From the NCBI GenBank assembly GCA_044433365.1, contig JAWXTR010000013.1, forward strand, positions 1 through 36,526: 36,526 nt of DNA, written 5' to 3'. Numbering within the stretch: the stretch's first letter is position 1; every line of letters starts with the position of its first letter. This stretch comes from CAMQVM01 sp044433365. GTDB taxonomy: Bacteria > Bacteroidota > Bacteroidia > Bacteroidales > Rikenellaceae. The notes under the pieces were generated by a model. It did no database searches. It had not been told where the DNA came from and saw only the letters and a program-made list of their open reading frames with translations. This document shows positions 1-7,698 of this stretch, piece after piece. Both the position numbers and the translations under genes were made by a program.

Positions 1-285
1 AGATGAGATTTTTTGCTATTGAATCGAAAATATAGTGGTTCTATATTGAGATTTAATAGTAAAAAATATCGCTCCAAGAGTGCTATTAAGAATATGGCAA
101 TAATTGTTTTACACTACTTAAGTAGGGTAAAATAATTATTGGTGTATTTTTAATAGTACTATTGGAGATGAGATTTTTTGCTATTGAATCGAAAATATAG
201 TGGTTCTATATTGAGATTTAATAGTAAAAAATATCGCTCCAAGAGTGCTATTAAGAATATGGCAATAATTGTTTTACACTACTTA
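1..285. repeat. Family A palindromic repeat, tandem copies A1 (truncated by window edge) and A2
   Basis: Two head-to-tail copies have a 165-bp period. Bases 1-145 and 166-310 match without a visible difference. Each full copy starts TAAGTAGGGTAAAAT and ends ATTTTACCC/ACACTACTTA-like in inverted orientation, so the termini are inverted repeats. The interior (GATTTTTTGCTATTGAAT against ATTTAATAGTAAAAAAT) also pairs, so a whole unit can fold into one long imperfect hairpin with its tip near GTGGTT. No reading frame of note is present. The array probably continues left of the window. Further copies lie at 284-648 and 22329-22494, and solo ends at 9891-9911 and 35916-35940. Confidence 0.9.
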
Positions 286-648
286 AGTAGGGTAAAATAA
301 TTATTGGTGTGTTATGCCAATAAAGGTTTGAAAAACCTTTTTCCTAATTTTAGCGAGCGGAGCGAAGCCGTGAACGCAAGTGAACGATTTTTGCCAGCCC
401 AAAGGGCGTGCTTTTTTTAAAAAAGCATTAACAAAAGTTATTTTTTTTATAACTCGAGTTGCAAAATAGCTCGAAATAGCTCGAAAATTTCAAACCTTTA
501 TTCACATGTGTTTTTAAAGTACTATTGGAGATGAGATTTTTTGCTATTGAATTGAAAATATAGTGGTTCTACATTGAGATTTAATAGTAAAAAATATCGC
601 TCCAAGAGTGCTATTAAAAATATGGCAATAATTGTTTTACACTACTTA
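284..648. repeat. Family A copy A3, interrupted by a family B element
   Basis: The left part (about 286-311) and right part (about 511-648) together make one 164-bp family A unit. The intervening 312-507 is a complete family B element. A3 differs from A1/A2 at a few bases (for example GAATTG for GAATCG and CTACATTG for CTATATTG) and is closer to copy A4 at 22329-22494. Confidence 0.85.
312..507 (-). mobile_element. Family B element B1 (MITE-like), inserted in A3
   Basis: This ~196-bp non-coding element is bounded by imperfect inverted repeats: ATGCCAATAAAGGTTTG on the left, CAAACCTTTATTCACAT on the right. The host sequence GTG (or TGTG) occurs on both sides (308-311 and 507-510) but only once at the equivalent place in intact family A copies, which is the mark of a target-site duplication. 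Inside are several small hairpins, including GCTTTTTT/AAAAAAGC, GCCC/GGGC and AGTTAT/ATAACT. Other copies are B2 18759-18940, B3 30358-30549, B4 36142-36335 and a fragment B5 at 36379. Confidence 0.85.
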
Positions 649-649
649 A

Positions 650-740
650 AAGTTCCCTTTACCTTTCTATTATCGATTTTATATCTAAAGGGAACTTCTA
701 AAAATTGGATAAAACCAATTATTTGAACTCCCCTAAAATA
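650..740. repeat. Family D short hairpin element D1
   Basis: AAGTTCCCTTTA near 650 pairs with TAAAGGGAACTT near 686. From 686 the sequence runs as the short D form: GGGAACTTCTAAAAATTGG, then ATAAAACCAATTATTTGAACTCCCC. The two ends are imperfect inverted repeats. The same short form recurs at 4851, 14949 and 28505. Confidence 0.7.
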
Positions 741-779
741 ATATTTTGAGATATATCCAAATAAAAATATCAAAAAGAG

Positions 780-978
780 GATGACCCAAAAGTCAAAAAC
801 GACTAGTTGGGTCACCCTCTTAAAAAACTATATTTAACACTTTTTAAAAAAAGTGAACAAAAACACGCCTTCAGTGGCTCTTCGAGACCACTGAGCGCAC
901 AATTTTTTTCAAAAATTGTGAGGCGGATTCGCAAAAGGGGTTTTGGAATCCGCCTATTTTAAGGACTTTTAGGTCACC
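780..978 (+). repeat. Family C multi-hairpin element C1
   Basis: The outer inverted ends are GATGACCCAAAAGTC (780-794) and GACTTTTAGGTCACC (964-978). Inside, in order, are a terminator-like hairpin GACCCAA/TTGGGTC, then four consecutive hairpins: CACTTTTT/AAAAAGTG, CAGTGGCTC/GAG-A-CCACTG (871-894), CACAATTTTT/AAAAATTGTG (898-920), and AGGCGGATTC/GAATCCGCCT (921-955). The element ends a few bases before the stop of the aminopeptidase gene, and could terminate transcripts arriving from either side. No coding capacity was seen. Confidence 0.8.
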
Positions 979-985
979 TAAATAT

Positions 986-2761
986 CTAAATAGATTTTGT
1001 TTTCTGAGCTAGCCATAGCTGCTCTTTGGTAGTTAAGTGGCTAGAGAGAGTGTCGTAGACCATCTTATGATAGCTATTCAACCAATTACGTTTTTTAGGA
1101 GTAAGAAGTCCTAAATCTATACATTTTAAATCGATTGGAAATAGGGTAATTGTCTCAAATTTTAGAAAATCGCCAAACTCTGTCGATTTATCTTTTATCA
1201 CTACAATCACATTTTCGGTGCGAATACCATACTGACCTGTGCGATACATTGCTGGTTCGTTGCTCATAACCATTCCCTCCTTAATAGTTACACTATTTTC
1301 CTCTTTACGAATAGATTGAGGTCCTTCGTGTACGTTTAGGAAGTGACCAATGCCGTGACCAGTGCCGTGCATATAGTTTATACCGTGTTGGTTAAGGCTT
1401 TTACGAGCCAAAATATCTAACTGCGAACCACGAGTGCCCGTAGGAAAAATTGCTGAGGCAAGATTTATATTTCCCATCAGCACAAGTGTAAAATCTTTTT
1501 GTTGCTCCTTGGTTGGGGTTGAAAGGTGGATTGTGCGAGTAATATCGGTGGTACCACAAAGGTATTGACCGCCAGAGTCGATAAGAAGCATACCATCTTT
1601 AGTGATAGTTTTTGAACTTTTAGGTGTTACACCATAGTGAACAACAGCTCCATGCTCGTTATACCCCACTATAGAGCCAAAACTCTCACCAACAAACAGT
1701 TGGCTTTCACCTCTAAACTCCTTTAGCTTGCAGTTTACCTCCCACTCTGAGGTTGTACCGCCTCCGTTAAGTGCCTCCTCTAACCAAATATAGAATTTTA
1801 CAAGTGCTTTGCCATCCTCAATCATAGCACGTTTAAAACCCTCTAGTTCGGTCTCGTTTTTTACCGATTTTAGATGTGAAACTACTGTTGCACCCTTTTC
1901 AAAGCGACTGTTTTTTATCTTTAAAAAGCTGCTCAGATTGCTCTTTTCTCCGTTTACAATAAAAGTTTTGTGTGAAATAGAATCTATATAATTTTCAAAA
2001 TCGGAATACTCTTCGATGTTAATCCCTCTTCTGCTTAAAGATACAGAAACCTGCTCATCGACCTTATTTATATCTATAAATAGGGTAGTAGTGTCGTTTT
2101 CAATTATAGCGTAAGCCATCGCTACAGGATTAAAATCTACATCGCCTCCACGAATATTACATAGCCATGCCACTTCGTCGGTGGCAGTTACAATATATGC
2201 CTCGTTTTCTTTAAAATCAAGAGTAGCTTTTACACGCTTAATTTTATCTTGCACTCCCTCGCCTGTAGTTGTTATATCCAGTGTGAAAATTGGGATAGAG
2301 GGTGGAAGAGGGCGGTCGTTCCATATTTTTGTAAATGGATCGTCGATTGTGGTAAGCTCAATTTCGCCAAGAGATAATTTTAACCTTTCAAACTCCGAAA
2401 CAGAGAACAGTTTTGCATCGACAGCCACTTTTTCGCCTGCTTTAAGGCTCTTTTTTAGCCATTGGGCAAAGGTTGGGGTGGTTTCATACCCCATTTTAAT
2501 AAGCTCTACTTCGCTTTCCGAAAGTTGATCTTCGGCTTGTAAAAAATAGCGTGAATCTGTCCAAAGTGCAGAGCCATAGGTAGAAACTACCGCTGTTCCA
2601 GCACTTCCATTAAAACCGCTAATATACTCCCTACATTTATAGTACGATGGAACATACTCTCCAAAATGAGGGTCGTTAGATGGAATAATAATAGCTGTAA
2701 TGCCGCTATCTGCTAACACCTCTCTAAGAGACGCTATGCGTTGATTTATAATATTCCCCAT
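986..2761 (-). CDS. pepP: Xaa-Pro aminopeptidase (aminopeptidase P, peptidase family M24B)
   Basis: This cytosolic metallopeptidase removes an N-terminal residue that precedes proline. The 591-aa protein has the long three-domain layout of the eukaryotic-like APP1 type: two creatinase-N-like domains (about 1-300), the pita-bread M24 domain (about 305-525), and a short C-terminal domain. All five expected metal ligands are present: D395 (LLIDSGG), D406 (GTTDITRT), H469 (HGTGHGIG), E502 (SNEPAMY) and E516 (IRTENV). No signal peptide is seen. The ATG start lies 40 bp downstream of the M23 gene at 2802, across an AT-rich repeat, so it may be the last gene of a three-gene transcript. The assignment to M24B is firm; the in vivo substrates are unknown. 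Confidence 0.95.
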   Translation of the reverse strand: MGNIINQRIASLREVLADSGITAIIIPSNDPHFGEYVPSYYKCREYISGFNGSAGTAVVSTYGSALWTDSRYFLQAEDQLSESEVELIKMGYETTPTFAQWLKKSLKAGEKVAVDAKLFSVSEFERLKLSLGEIELTTIDDPFTKIWNDRPLPPSIPIFTLDITTTGEGVQDKIKRVKATLDFKENEAYIVTATDEVAWLCNIRGGDVDFNPVAMAYAIIENDTTTLFIDINKVDEQVSVSLSRRGINIEEYSDFENYIDSISHKTFIVNGEKSNLSSFLKIKNSRFEKGATVVSHLKSVKNETELEGFKRAMIEDGKALVKFYIWLEEALNGGGTTSEWEVNCKLKEFRGESQLFVGESFGSIVGYNEHGAVVHYGVTPKSSKTITKDGMLLIDSGGQYLCGTTDITRTIHLSTPTKEQQKDFTLVLMGNINLASAIFPTGTRGSQLDILARKSLNQHGINYMHGTGHGIGHFLNVHEGPQSIRKEENSVTIKEGMVMSNEPAMYRTGQYGIRTENVIVVIKDKSTEFGDFLKFETITLFPIDLKCIDLGLLTPKKRNWLNSYHKMVYDTLSSHLTTKEQLWLAQKTKSI

Positions 2762-2801
2762 TATAATTATGAATTATGCATTATGAATTATGAATTAAGA
2801 A
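2762..2801. repeat. Family E AT-rich nonamer repeat E1
   Basis: Tandem and inverted runs of TATGAATTATG / TATGCATTATG fill the gap between the M23 peptidase and the aminopeptidase. Similar arrays lie at 7574-7697, 13867-13960 and 16977-17050. Confidence 0.6.
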
Positions 2802-3758
2802 TTAGTCCAGCGATTGCATAGCATTCTCAGCCCTACGTTTAATCTCAACACTCTCATAAGGATTTAACTCCATAAAAAAGTAGTTGATTGGATCGACTTT
2901 CAATCCATTGTAGCTTACACTGTAGTGAAGATGTGGAAGAAAAGATAGTCCGCTATTTCCACTATATGCTATGATATCGCCTCTTTTTATCTTTTGATAA
3001 CGCCTAACTAACGATTTGTTAAGGTGTGAGTAGGTTGTAATGTAACCATTTTTATGGTCAATATCTATAGTCAAGCCTTCGCCCTTACTTCCTTGTGCCA
3101 CGCTCTTTACTGTGCCATCGGCAGTGGCATAAATTCGACTATCTTCGGGAATTGCAAAGTCGACACCCTCATGTAACGATACGGTCTTTAAAAAAGGCTG
3201 AATACGCATACCGTAGGAGGCGGCAAGTTTTGAAAAATCTTTGTTTACGATAGGTTGAATTGATGGAAAGTAGTTTAACTTTTCGCCGAGACTATCCATG
3301 TTTTTTTGCAGTTCCCAATAGCCTTTGCTTTCGCTCTTTATGCCGTTTTCCAAGCTCTTTAACTTATCAAAAAAAAGTTCTGATAGTTCGTTGTTCGAAA
3401 GTGCTAATAGCTCTTGCTCTGTTAGGTAGCTATCAGCGATGTTTTGAGAGCTATTATCGTAAGGGTTTGCTTCAAAAATAGCACTATATAGATTTACATC
3501 CCTTGTCGAGAGATTTTTTGAAACAGCTTCGAGTGTGTCGAGTTTAGCACTTAAAATTTCGTACTGATTGCGAAGAGTTCTATTGGTTTTTCGCATCTCA
3601 TACTCTAGTGGAGTATCAAAAAATATAGAAAAAATAAAGTAGTATACTACTGCCACTCCACACCATGCCAAAGCCCTAACTAGTAGAGATAAAATTCGCT
3701 CTTTTATCTTCTCTCTACTTGTCTTACCTCTCTTTTTTATGTTATTGTTGGTTGTCAT
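2802..3758 (-). CDS. Membrane-anchored M23 (LytM-type) metallopeptidase
   Basis: This is a predicted zinc peptidase that cuts peptidoglycan peptide bridges, or a regulator of such enzymes. It has a basic N-terminus, one transmembrane segment (about 25-47), a helical region (about 55-165), and a C-terminal M23 domain (about 175-295). The zinc ligands H196 and D200 (HEGVDF) and H278 (PHLHY) are present, as are the catalytic-type H245 and H276, so it should be active. Its start is 2 bp past the stop of the paralogous gene upstream, with which it shares the same architecture; the two look like an old tandem duplication in one operon. It ends in a family E repeat. Confidence 0.9.
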   Translation of the reverse strand: MTTNNNIKKRGKTSREKIKERILSLLVRALAWCGVAVVYYFIFSIFFDTPLEYEMRKTNRTLRNQYEILSAKLDTLEAVSKNLSTRDVNLYSAIFEANPYDNSSQNIADSYLTEQELLALSNNELSELFFDKLKSLENGIKSESKGYWELQKNMDSLGEKLNYFPSIQPIVNKDFSKLAASYGMRIQPFLKTVSLHEGVDFAIPEDSRIYATADGTVKSVAQGSKGEGLTIDIDHKNGYITTYSHLNKSLVRRYQKIKRGDIIAYSGNSGLSFLPHLHYSVSYNGLKVDPINYFFMELNPYESVEIKRRAENAMQSLD

Positions 3759-3760
3759 CT

Positions 3761-4738
3761 TTAATTATCGTTGCTTATCACCTCAGATTCGTATGTTGTC
3801 TCTTTAGCAGAGTTTATTATATTGTAGAAATCTTCATCTTTCACCTCTTTACCTAAGAATGTAAGAGGATTTACCACACGTCCTCTATATATCACCTCGT
3901 AGTGTAGGTGTGGTCCTGTAGAGTTGCCCGTATTTCCCACTGTGCCTATCTCCATGCCTCTTACCACCTCATCGCCCTTTTCTACCAACCAATCGGTTAG
4001 GTGGGCATATCGAGTTTCGTAGCCATAACCGTGGTCAATAAGTATACTTTTGCCATACCCTGTATTCCATTTGGCTTCAAGCACCTTACCTGCTGCTGTT
4101 GCATATATAGGTGTTCCTCGTTTAGCAGGTAAATCGACTCCAGTATGGGTGTGACGATAACCAAAGATCGGGTGTATTCTTGTTCCAAATGCTCCAATTC
4201 TGCTTGTTAGAGCCTTTCTTTCGATAGGCCAAATTGCAGGGAGCGACTCAATCATCTTTTCTTTATTTATGCTTAAATATTGAAGTGTGTCGAGAGCGTA
4301 GATTTGAGAAAAGATAGATTGGGAGAGATAATCCACACCGTTCCATGTTTGATTAATAAGCGAGGCATATCTATTTTGATTGTAGCTCTCTATATCTCTA
4401 TCATATAATCCAACTTTTGGTACTTCTACCGAGTCGACACCAAACATTGCTCTGTAAATCGAAATATCTCTTTGACCGATTACATCTATTTGGCTCTGGA
4501 TAACAGAAGTTCTATCTTGTAGCGACCTAATTTTTGTGATAAGCTCATAGTTCTCTTTTCCCAAAGAGAACACTTTGGGAGTATGAAAAAAATATGAGAA
4601 TACAAAGTTCACAATTGAGGCAAGAATAAAGCCTAAAAGGGCTTTTCTAACTAAATTAAAAAGCCTTGCTTTAAGTGGAATATTTTTGTTATAATACTCA
4701 TTTATAATTGTTTGCCTCCCTTTTTTCTTTTCGGTCAT
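3761..4738 (-). CDS. Membrane-anchored M23 (LytM-type) metallopeptidase
   Basis: First gene of a likely operon. The 325-aa protein has a basic N-terminus, one transmembrane segment (about 33-51), a coiled helical linker (about 58-165), and an M23 domain (about 178-295). Ligands H198 and D202 (HTGVDLP) and H279 (GPHLHY), plus H246 and H277, are intact. The domain sits outside the cytoplasmic membrane and would act on peptidoglycan during growth or division. A promoter match with both elements lies just upstream (4764-4796). It resembles the next gene along its length, which supports tandem duplication. Bacteroidota usually carry such a protein near alaS, which is divergent here; that context statement is from memory. 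Confidence 0.9.
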   Translation of the reverse strand: MTEKKKGRQTIINEYYNKNIPLKARLFNLVRKALLGFILASIVNFVFSYFFHTPKVFSLGKENYELITKIRSLQDRTSVIQSQIDVIGQRDISIYRAMFGVDSVEVPKVGLYDRDIESYNQNRYASLINQTWNGVDYLSQSIFSQIYALDTLQYLSINKEKMIESLPAIWPIERKALTSRIGAFGTRIHPIFGYRHTHTGVDLPAKRGTPIYATAAGKVLEAKWNTGYGKSILIDHGYGYETRYAHLTDWLVEKGDEVVRGMEIGTVGNTGNSTGPHLHYEVIYRGRVVNPLTFLGKEVKDEDFYNIINSAKETTYESEVISNDN

Positions 4739-4763
4739 AAGAGTAATTTCGATAAAATATTAA

Positions 4764-4796
4764 CAAAGTTAATTTTTTTGATTAATTTTACCACAA
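4764..4796 (-). promoter_or_regulatory. Candidate promoter for the M23 operon
   Basis: On the minus strand TAACTTTG (4764-4771) matches the Bacteroides -7 consensus TAnnTTTG. A TTG (4794-4796) lies 22 bp further upstream, the place of the -33 element. Transcription would begin some 20 bases before the ATG at 4738. Confidence 0.55.
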
Positions 4797-4850
4797 TTTG
4801 CGCAATAAAAGTGCTTAAATATTGCATTTTATATTGTACGAAAAAGATAA

Positions 4851-4898
4851 TGGAACTTCTAAAAATCGAATAAAACCAACTATTAGAACTCCCCATAA
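4851..4898. repeat. Family D short element D2
   Basis: GGAACTTCTAAAAATCG, then AATAAAACCAACTATTAGAACTCCCC, is the same short inverted-end form as D1 and D5. It sits about 55 bp before the alaS start, in the divergent gap between alaS and the M23 operon. Confidence 0.7.
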
Positions 4899-4951
4899 AT
4901 TTTTAAGGTGTTTGTTTTTAAAAAAACGAAAAATATTTAAAAAACATATAT

Positions 4952-7573
4952 ATGAATAGTAACAAAATTAGAGAAACTTTCCTAGAGTTTTTCCGCTCAA
5001 AAGAGCATGAGATTGTGCCATCGGCTCCGATGGTTGTAAAAAACGACCCTACGCTAATGTTTACTAATGCAGGGATGAACCAATTTAAAGATCTATTTCT
5101 TGGAAATTCACCTATAAAATATAAGCGTATTGCCGATACCCAAAAATGTCTACGTGTATCGGGTAAACACAACGACCTAGAGGAGGTTGGTCACGATACC
5201 TACCACCACACAATGTTTGAGATGCTTGGTAACTGGTCGTTTGGCGATTACTTCAAAAAAGAGGCTATCGACTGGGCTTGGGAGCTGCTTGTAGATGTAT
5301 TCGGAATGGATAAAAGCCGAATTTATGCAACAGTTTTCGAGGGTTATGAGGCTGATGGTGTTGAGTTTGATAGCGAGGCTTATGCACTTTGGGAAAAATA
5401 TCTTCCTAAAGAGCACATTATTTACGGAAACAAAAAAGATAACTTCTGGGAGATGGGCGAGACAGGTCCTTGTGGTCCTTGTAGCGAAATTCATGTTGAT
5501 TTGCGTGACGATAGTGAACGTGAAAAGGTTGATGGTGCATCGCTTGTAAATAAAGATAATCCTCTTGTTATTGAGATTTGGAATCTTGTATTTATGCAGT
5601 TTAACCGCAAAGCTAACGGAACTTTAGAGCGTCTACCTGCATGTCATGTCGATACAGGTATGGGTTTTGAGCGTCTTTGTATGGTGCTTCAAGGCAAAAA
5701 AAGCAACTACGATACCGATGTTTTCACTCCATTAATCCGCAAAATCTCGCTTCTTAGCGATGTTGAGTATGGCAAGGATGTAAAATGCGATATTGCTATG
5801 CGTGTAATTGCCGACCATATCCGTACTATTGCTTTCTCGATTGCAGATGGTCAAATGCCATCGAATGTTAAGGCTGGCTACGTAATCCGTCGTATCTTAC
5901 GTCGTGCAGTGCGTTATGGCTATACCTACTTAAACTTCCGTGAGCCATTTTTATGTAAATTGGTTGCTCGTCTTATCGAAAATATGGGAGAGCAGTTTCC
6001 AGAGCTTACAGCTTCACAAACATTAATCACAAAAGTCATTGAGGAGGAGGAGCTATCGTTCCTACGTACTCTATCTACTGGTATTAATCTACTAGATGGC
6101 GTAATTGCAAAAACTCGTGAGGCTTCAAAAAATATTATTAGTGGTAAAGATGCCTTTGTACTTTACGATACTTACGGTTTCCCTATCGACCTTACGGAGC
6201 TTATCGCACGTGAGCAGCAGATGAGTGTAGATATCGTAGAGTTTGAAAAAGAGCTTGAAGCGCAAAAAAATCGCTCTCGTAATGCCGCAGTTGTTGAAAC
6301 TGGCGACTGGGTTGAGGTGAATCCTATCAACGAAAGTGTGTTTGTGGGTTATGATGCTCTTACAACAGATGTAAAAATCGCTCGTTACCGTCAAGTTACT
6401 TCAAAAGGTAAAACACAATTTCAATTAGTGTTCGACCAAACTCCATTCTATGGAAATTCTGGTGGACAGGTTGGTGACAAAGGATATATTGAGAGTGCAG
6501 GCGAAAAAATTAGTATCGTAGATACTCAAAAGGAGAATGGACTAACTGTTCATATCGCTGCATCTATCCCAACCGATGTTACAGCCGATTTTGTAGCGGT
6601 AGTAAATGAAGAGTTGCGCACAAACTCTTCAAACAATCACACTGCTACTCACCTTCTACACAAAGCCCTTCGTGAAGTACTTGGTACACATGTTGAGCAG
6701 AAAGGTTCGCTTGTGCAGCCCTCTGGACTTCGCTTCGACTTCTCTCACTTCCAAAAAGTCAGCTACGAAGAGCTTCAAAAAGTTGAAAAATTGGTAAATG
6801 CCGAAATTCGTAAAAATTCTCAACTTATTGAAAATCGTGCTTGCCCAATCGAAAAGGCTCGTGAGTCGGGTGCAATGATGCTATTTGGTGAAAAATATGG
6901 CGAGGAGGTTCGTACAGTTCGTTTTGGCGACTGGACTGAGCTTTGTGGTGGTTGTCACAGTGCTGCTACGGGTCAAATTGGCTACTTCAAAATAAAATCT
7001 GAGGGTGCAATCTCGGCAGGTGTTCGTCGTATCGAGGCTGTAACTGGCCAGGAGGCTGTAGAGATTATTCAAGATGGTCAAAATGTGATTGAAGAGCTTA
7101 AAAAGATGTTTAACACTCCAAGTATAGTAGCTGAAATCAAAAAACTTCGTGATGCAAATATCGATCTTACTCACAAAATAGACGAATTTGCTAAAGCTCG
7201 TCGTGTGGCTATTAAAGAGGAGATTAAAGAGGCATTAGAGTATGTTGACGGTGTAAATTGGTATGTTGGTAATCTTGAAGTTGCTGTCGATGGCTTAAAA
7301 GAGATTGCTCAAATGCTTAAAACAGAGTCGGCACCTATAGTTTTCGTTGTTGGTACAACATTTGGTTCAAAACCATCGCTAGTGGTTATGGTATCCGATG
7401 ATTTAGCAAATCAGAAAGGCATCAACGCCTCTACAGTGGTGCGTCAAGCTGCAAAACTTATTCAAGGTGGCGGCGGCGGACAGCCTACACTTGCAACTGC
7501 TGGTGGTAAAGATAGTGAAAAACTTGGTGAGGCTATCGACTTGGCTGTTAGTCTTATCAAAGAGAAGATTTAA
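4952..7573 (+). CDS. alaS: Alanine--tRNA ligase
   Basis: This class II synthetase charges tRNA-Ala with alanine. The 873-aa length is normal for bacterial AlaRS. The N-terminal catalytic domain (about 1-440) opens with the family-typical IRETFLEFFRSKEH and MFTNAGMNQFKD, and carries GETGPCGPCSEIH near 169-181. The editing domain has HTATHLLH near 562-569 and the second zinc/editing motif CGGCH near 665-669, so clearing of Ser/Gly mischarges should work. The glycine-rich C-Ala domain ends the protein (IQGGGGGQPTLATAGG). The ATG follows a short AT-rich leader with no Shine-Dalgarno, as is usual in this phylum. It is monocistronic or nearly so; a strong inverted AT repeat follows it. Confidence 0.98.
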   Translation: MNSNKIRETFLEFFRSKEHEIVPSAPMVVKNDPTLMFTNAGMNQFKDLFLGNSPIKYKRIADTQKCLRVSGKHNDLEEVGHDTYHHTMFEMLGNWSFGDYFKKEAIDWAWELLVDVFGMDKSRIYATVFEGYEADGVEFDSEAYALWEKYLPKEHIIYGNKKDNFWEMGETGPCGPCSEIHVDLRDDSEREKVDGASLVNKDNPLVIEIWNLVFMQFNRKANGTLERLPACHVDTGMGFERLCMVLQGKKSNYDTDVFTPLIRKISLLSDVEYGKDVKCDIAMRVIADHIRTIAFSIADGQMPSNVKAGYVIRRILRRAVRYGYTYLNFREPFLCKLVARLIENMGEQFPELTASQTLITKVIEEEELSFLRTLSTGINLLDGVIAKTREASKNIISGKDAFVLYDTYGFPIDLTELIAREQQMSVDIVEFEKELEAQKNRSRNAAVVETGDWVEVNPINESVFVGYDALTTDVKIARYRQVTSKGKTQFQLVFDQTPFYGNSGGQVGDKGYIESAGEKISIVDTQKENGLTVHIAASIPTDVTADFVAVVNEELRTNSSNNHTATHLLHKALREVLGTHVEQKGSLVQPSGLRFDFSHFQKVSYEELQKVEKLVNAEIRKNSQLIENRACPIEKARESGAMMLFGEKYGEEVRTVRFGDWTELCGGCHSAATGQIGYFKIKSEGAISAGVRRIEAVTGQEAVEIIQDGQNVIEELKKMFNTPSIVAEIKKLRDANIDLTHKIDEFAKARRVAIKEEIKEALEYVDGVNWYVGNLEVAVDGLKEIAQMLKTESAPIVFVVGTTFGSKPSLVVMVSDDLANQKGINASTVVRQAAKLIQGGGGGQPTLATAGGKDSEKLGEAIDLAVSLIKEKI

Positions 7574-7697
7574 TCTAATTATAAATTATAAGTGATAAAT
7601 TACAAATTGCGTAGTTCGGTAAAATGAATTTTGTAATTTATCATTTATAATTTATCATTTATAATTTATCATTTATAATTTTTCATTCATTATAATA
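7574..7697. repeat. Family E repeat E2: AT-rich palindrome between alaS and manC
   Basis: AAATTATAAGTGATAAATTAC (about 7583) is mirrored by GTAATTTATCATTTATAATTT (about 7634), separated by the GC-richer loop GCGTAGTTCGGTAAAATG. The right arm continues as three tandem copies of the 16-bp unit ATTTATCATTTATAAT. It can form a long hairpin that could end the alaS transcript. Confidence 0.7.
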
Positions 7698-7698
7698 A

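Noticed and set aside
1..648. CRISPR array
   Set aside because: The repeated unit is 165 bp with no short direct repeats and unique spacers, and no cas genes are present.
4900..4951. Promoter for alaS
   Set aside because: The leader is AT-rich, but neither TAnnTTTG nor a spaced TTG could be matched, so none is called.
6634..6970. Open frames opposite or overlapping alaS and other long genes
   Set aside because: They are in alternative frames of well-supported genes and show no protein-family motifs or own start context.
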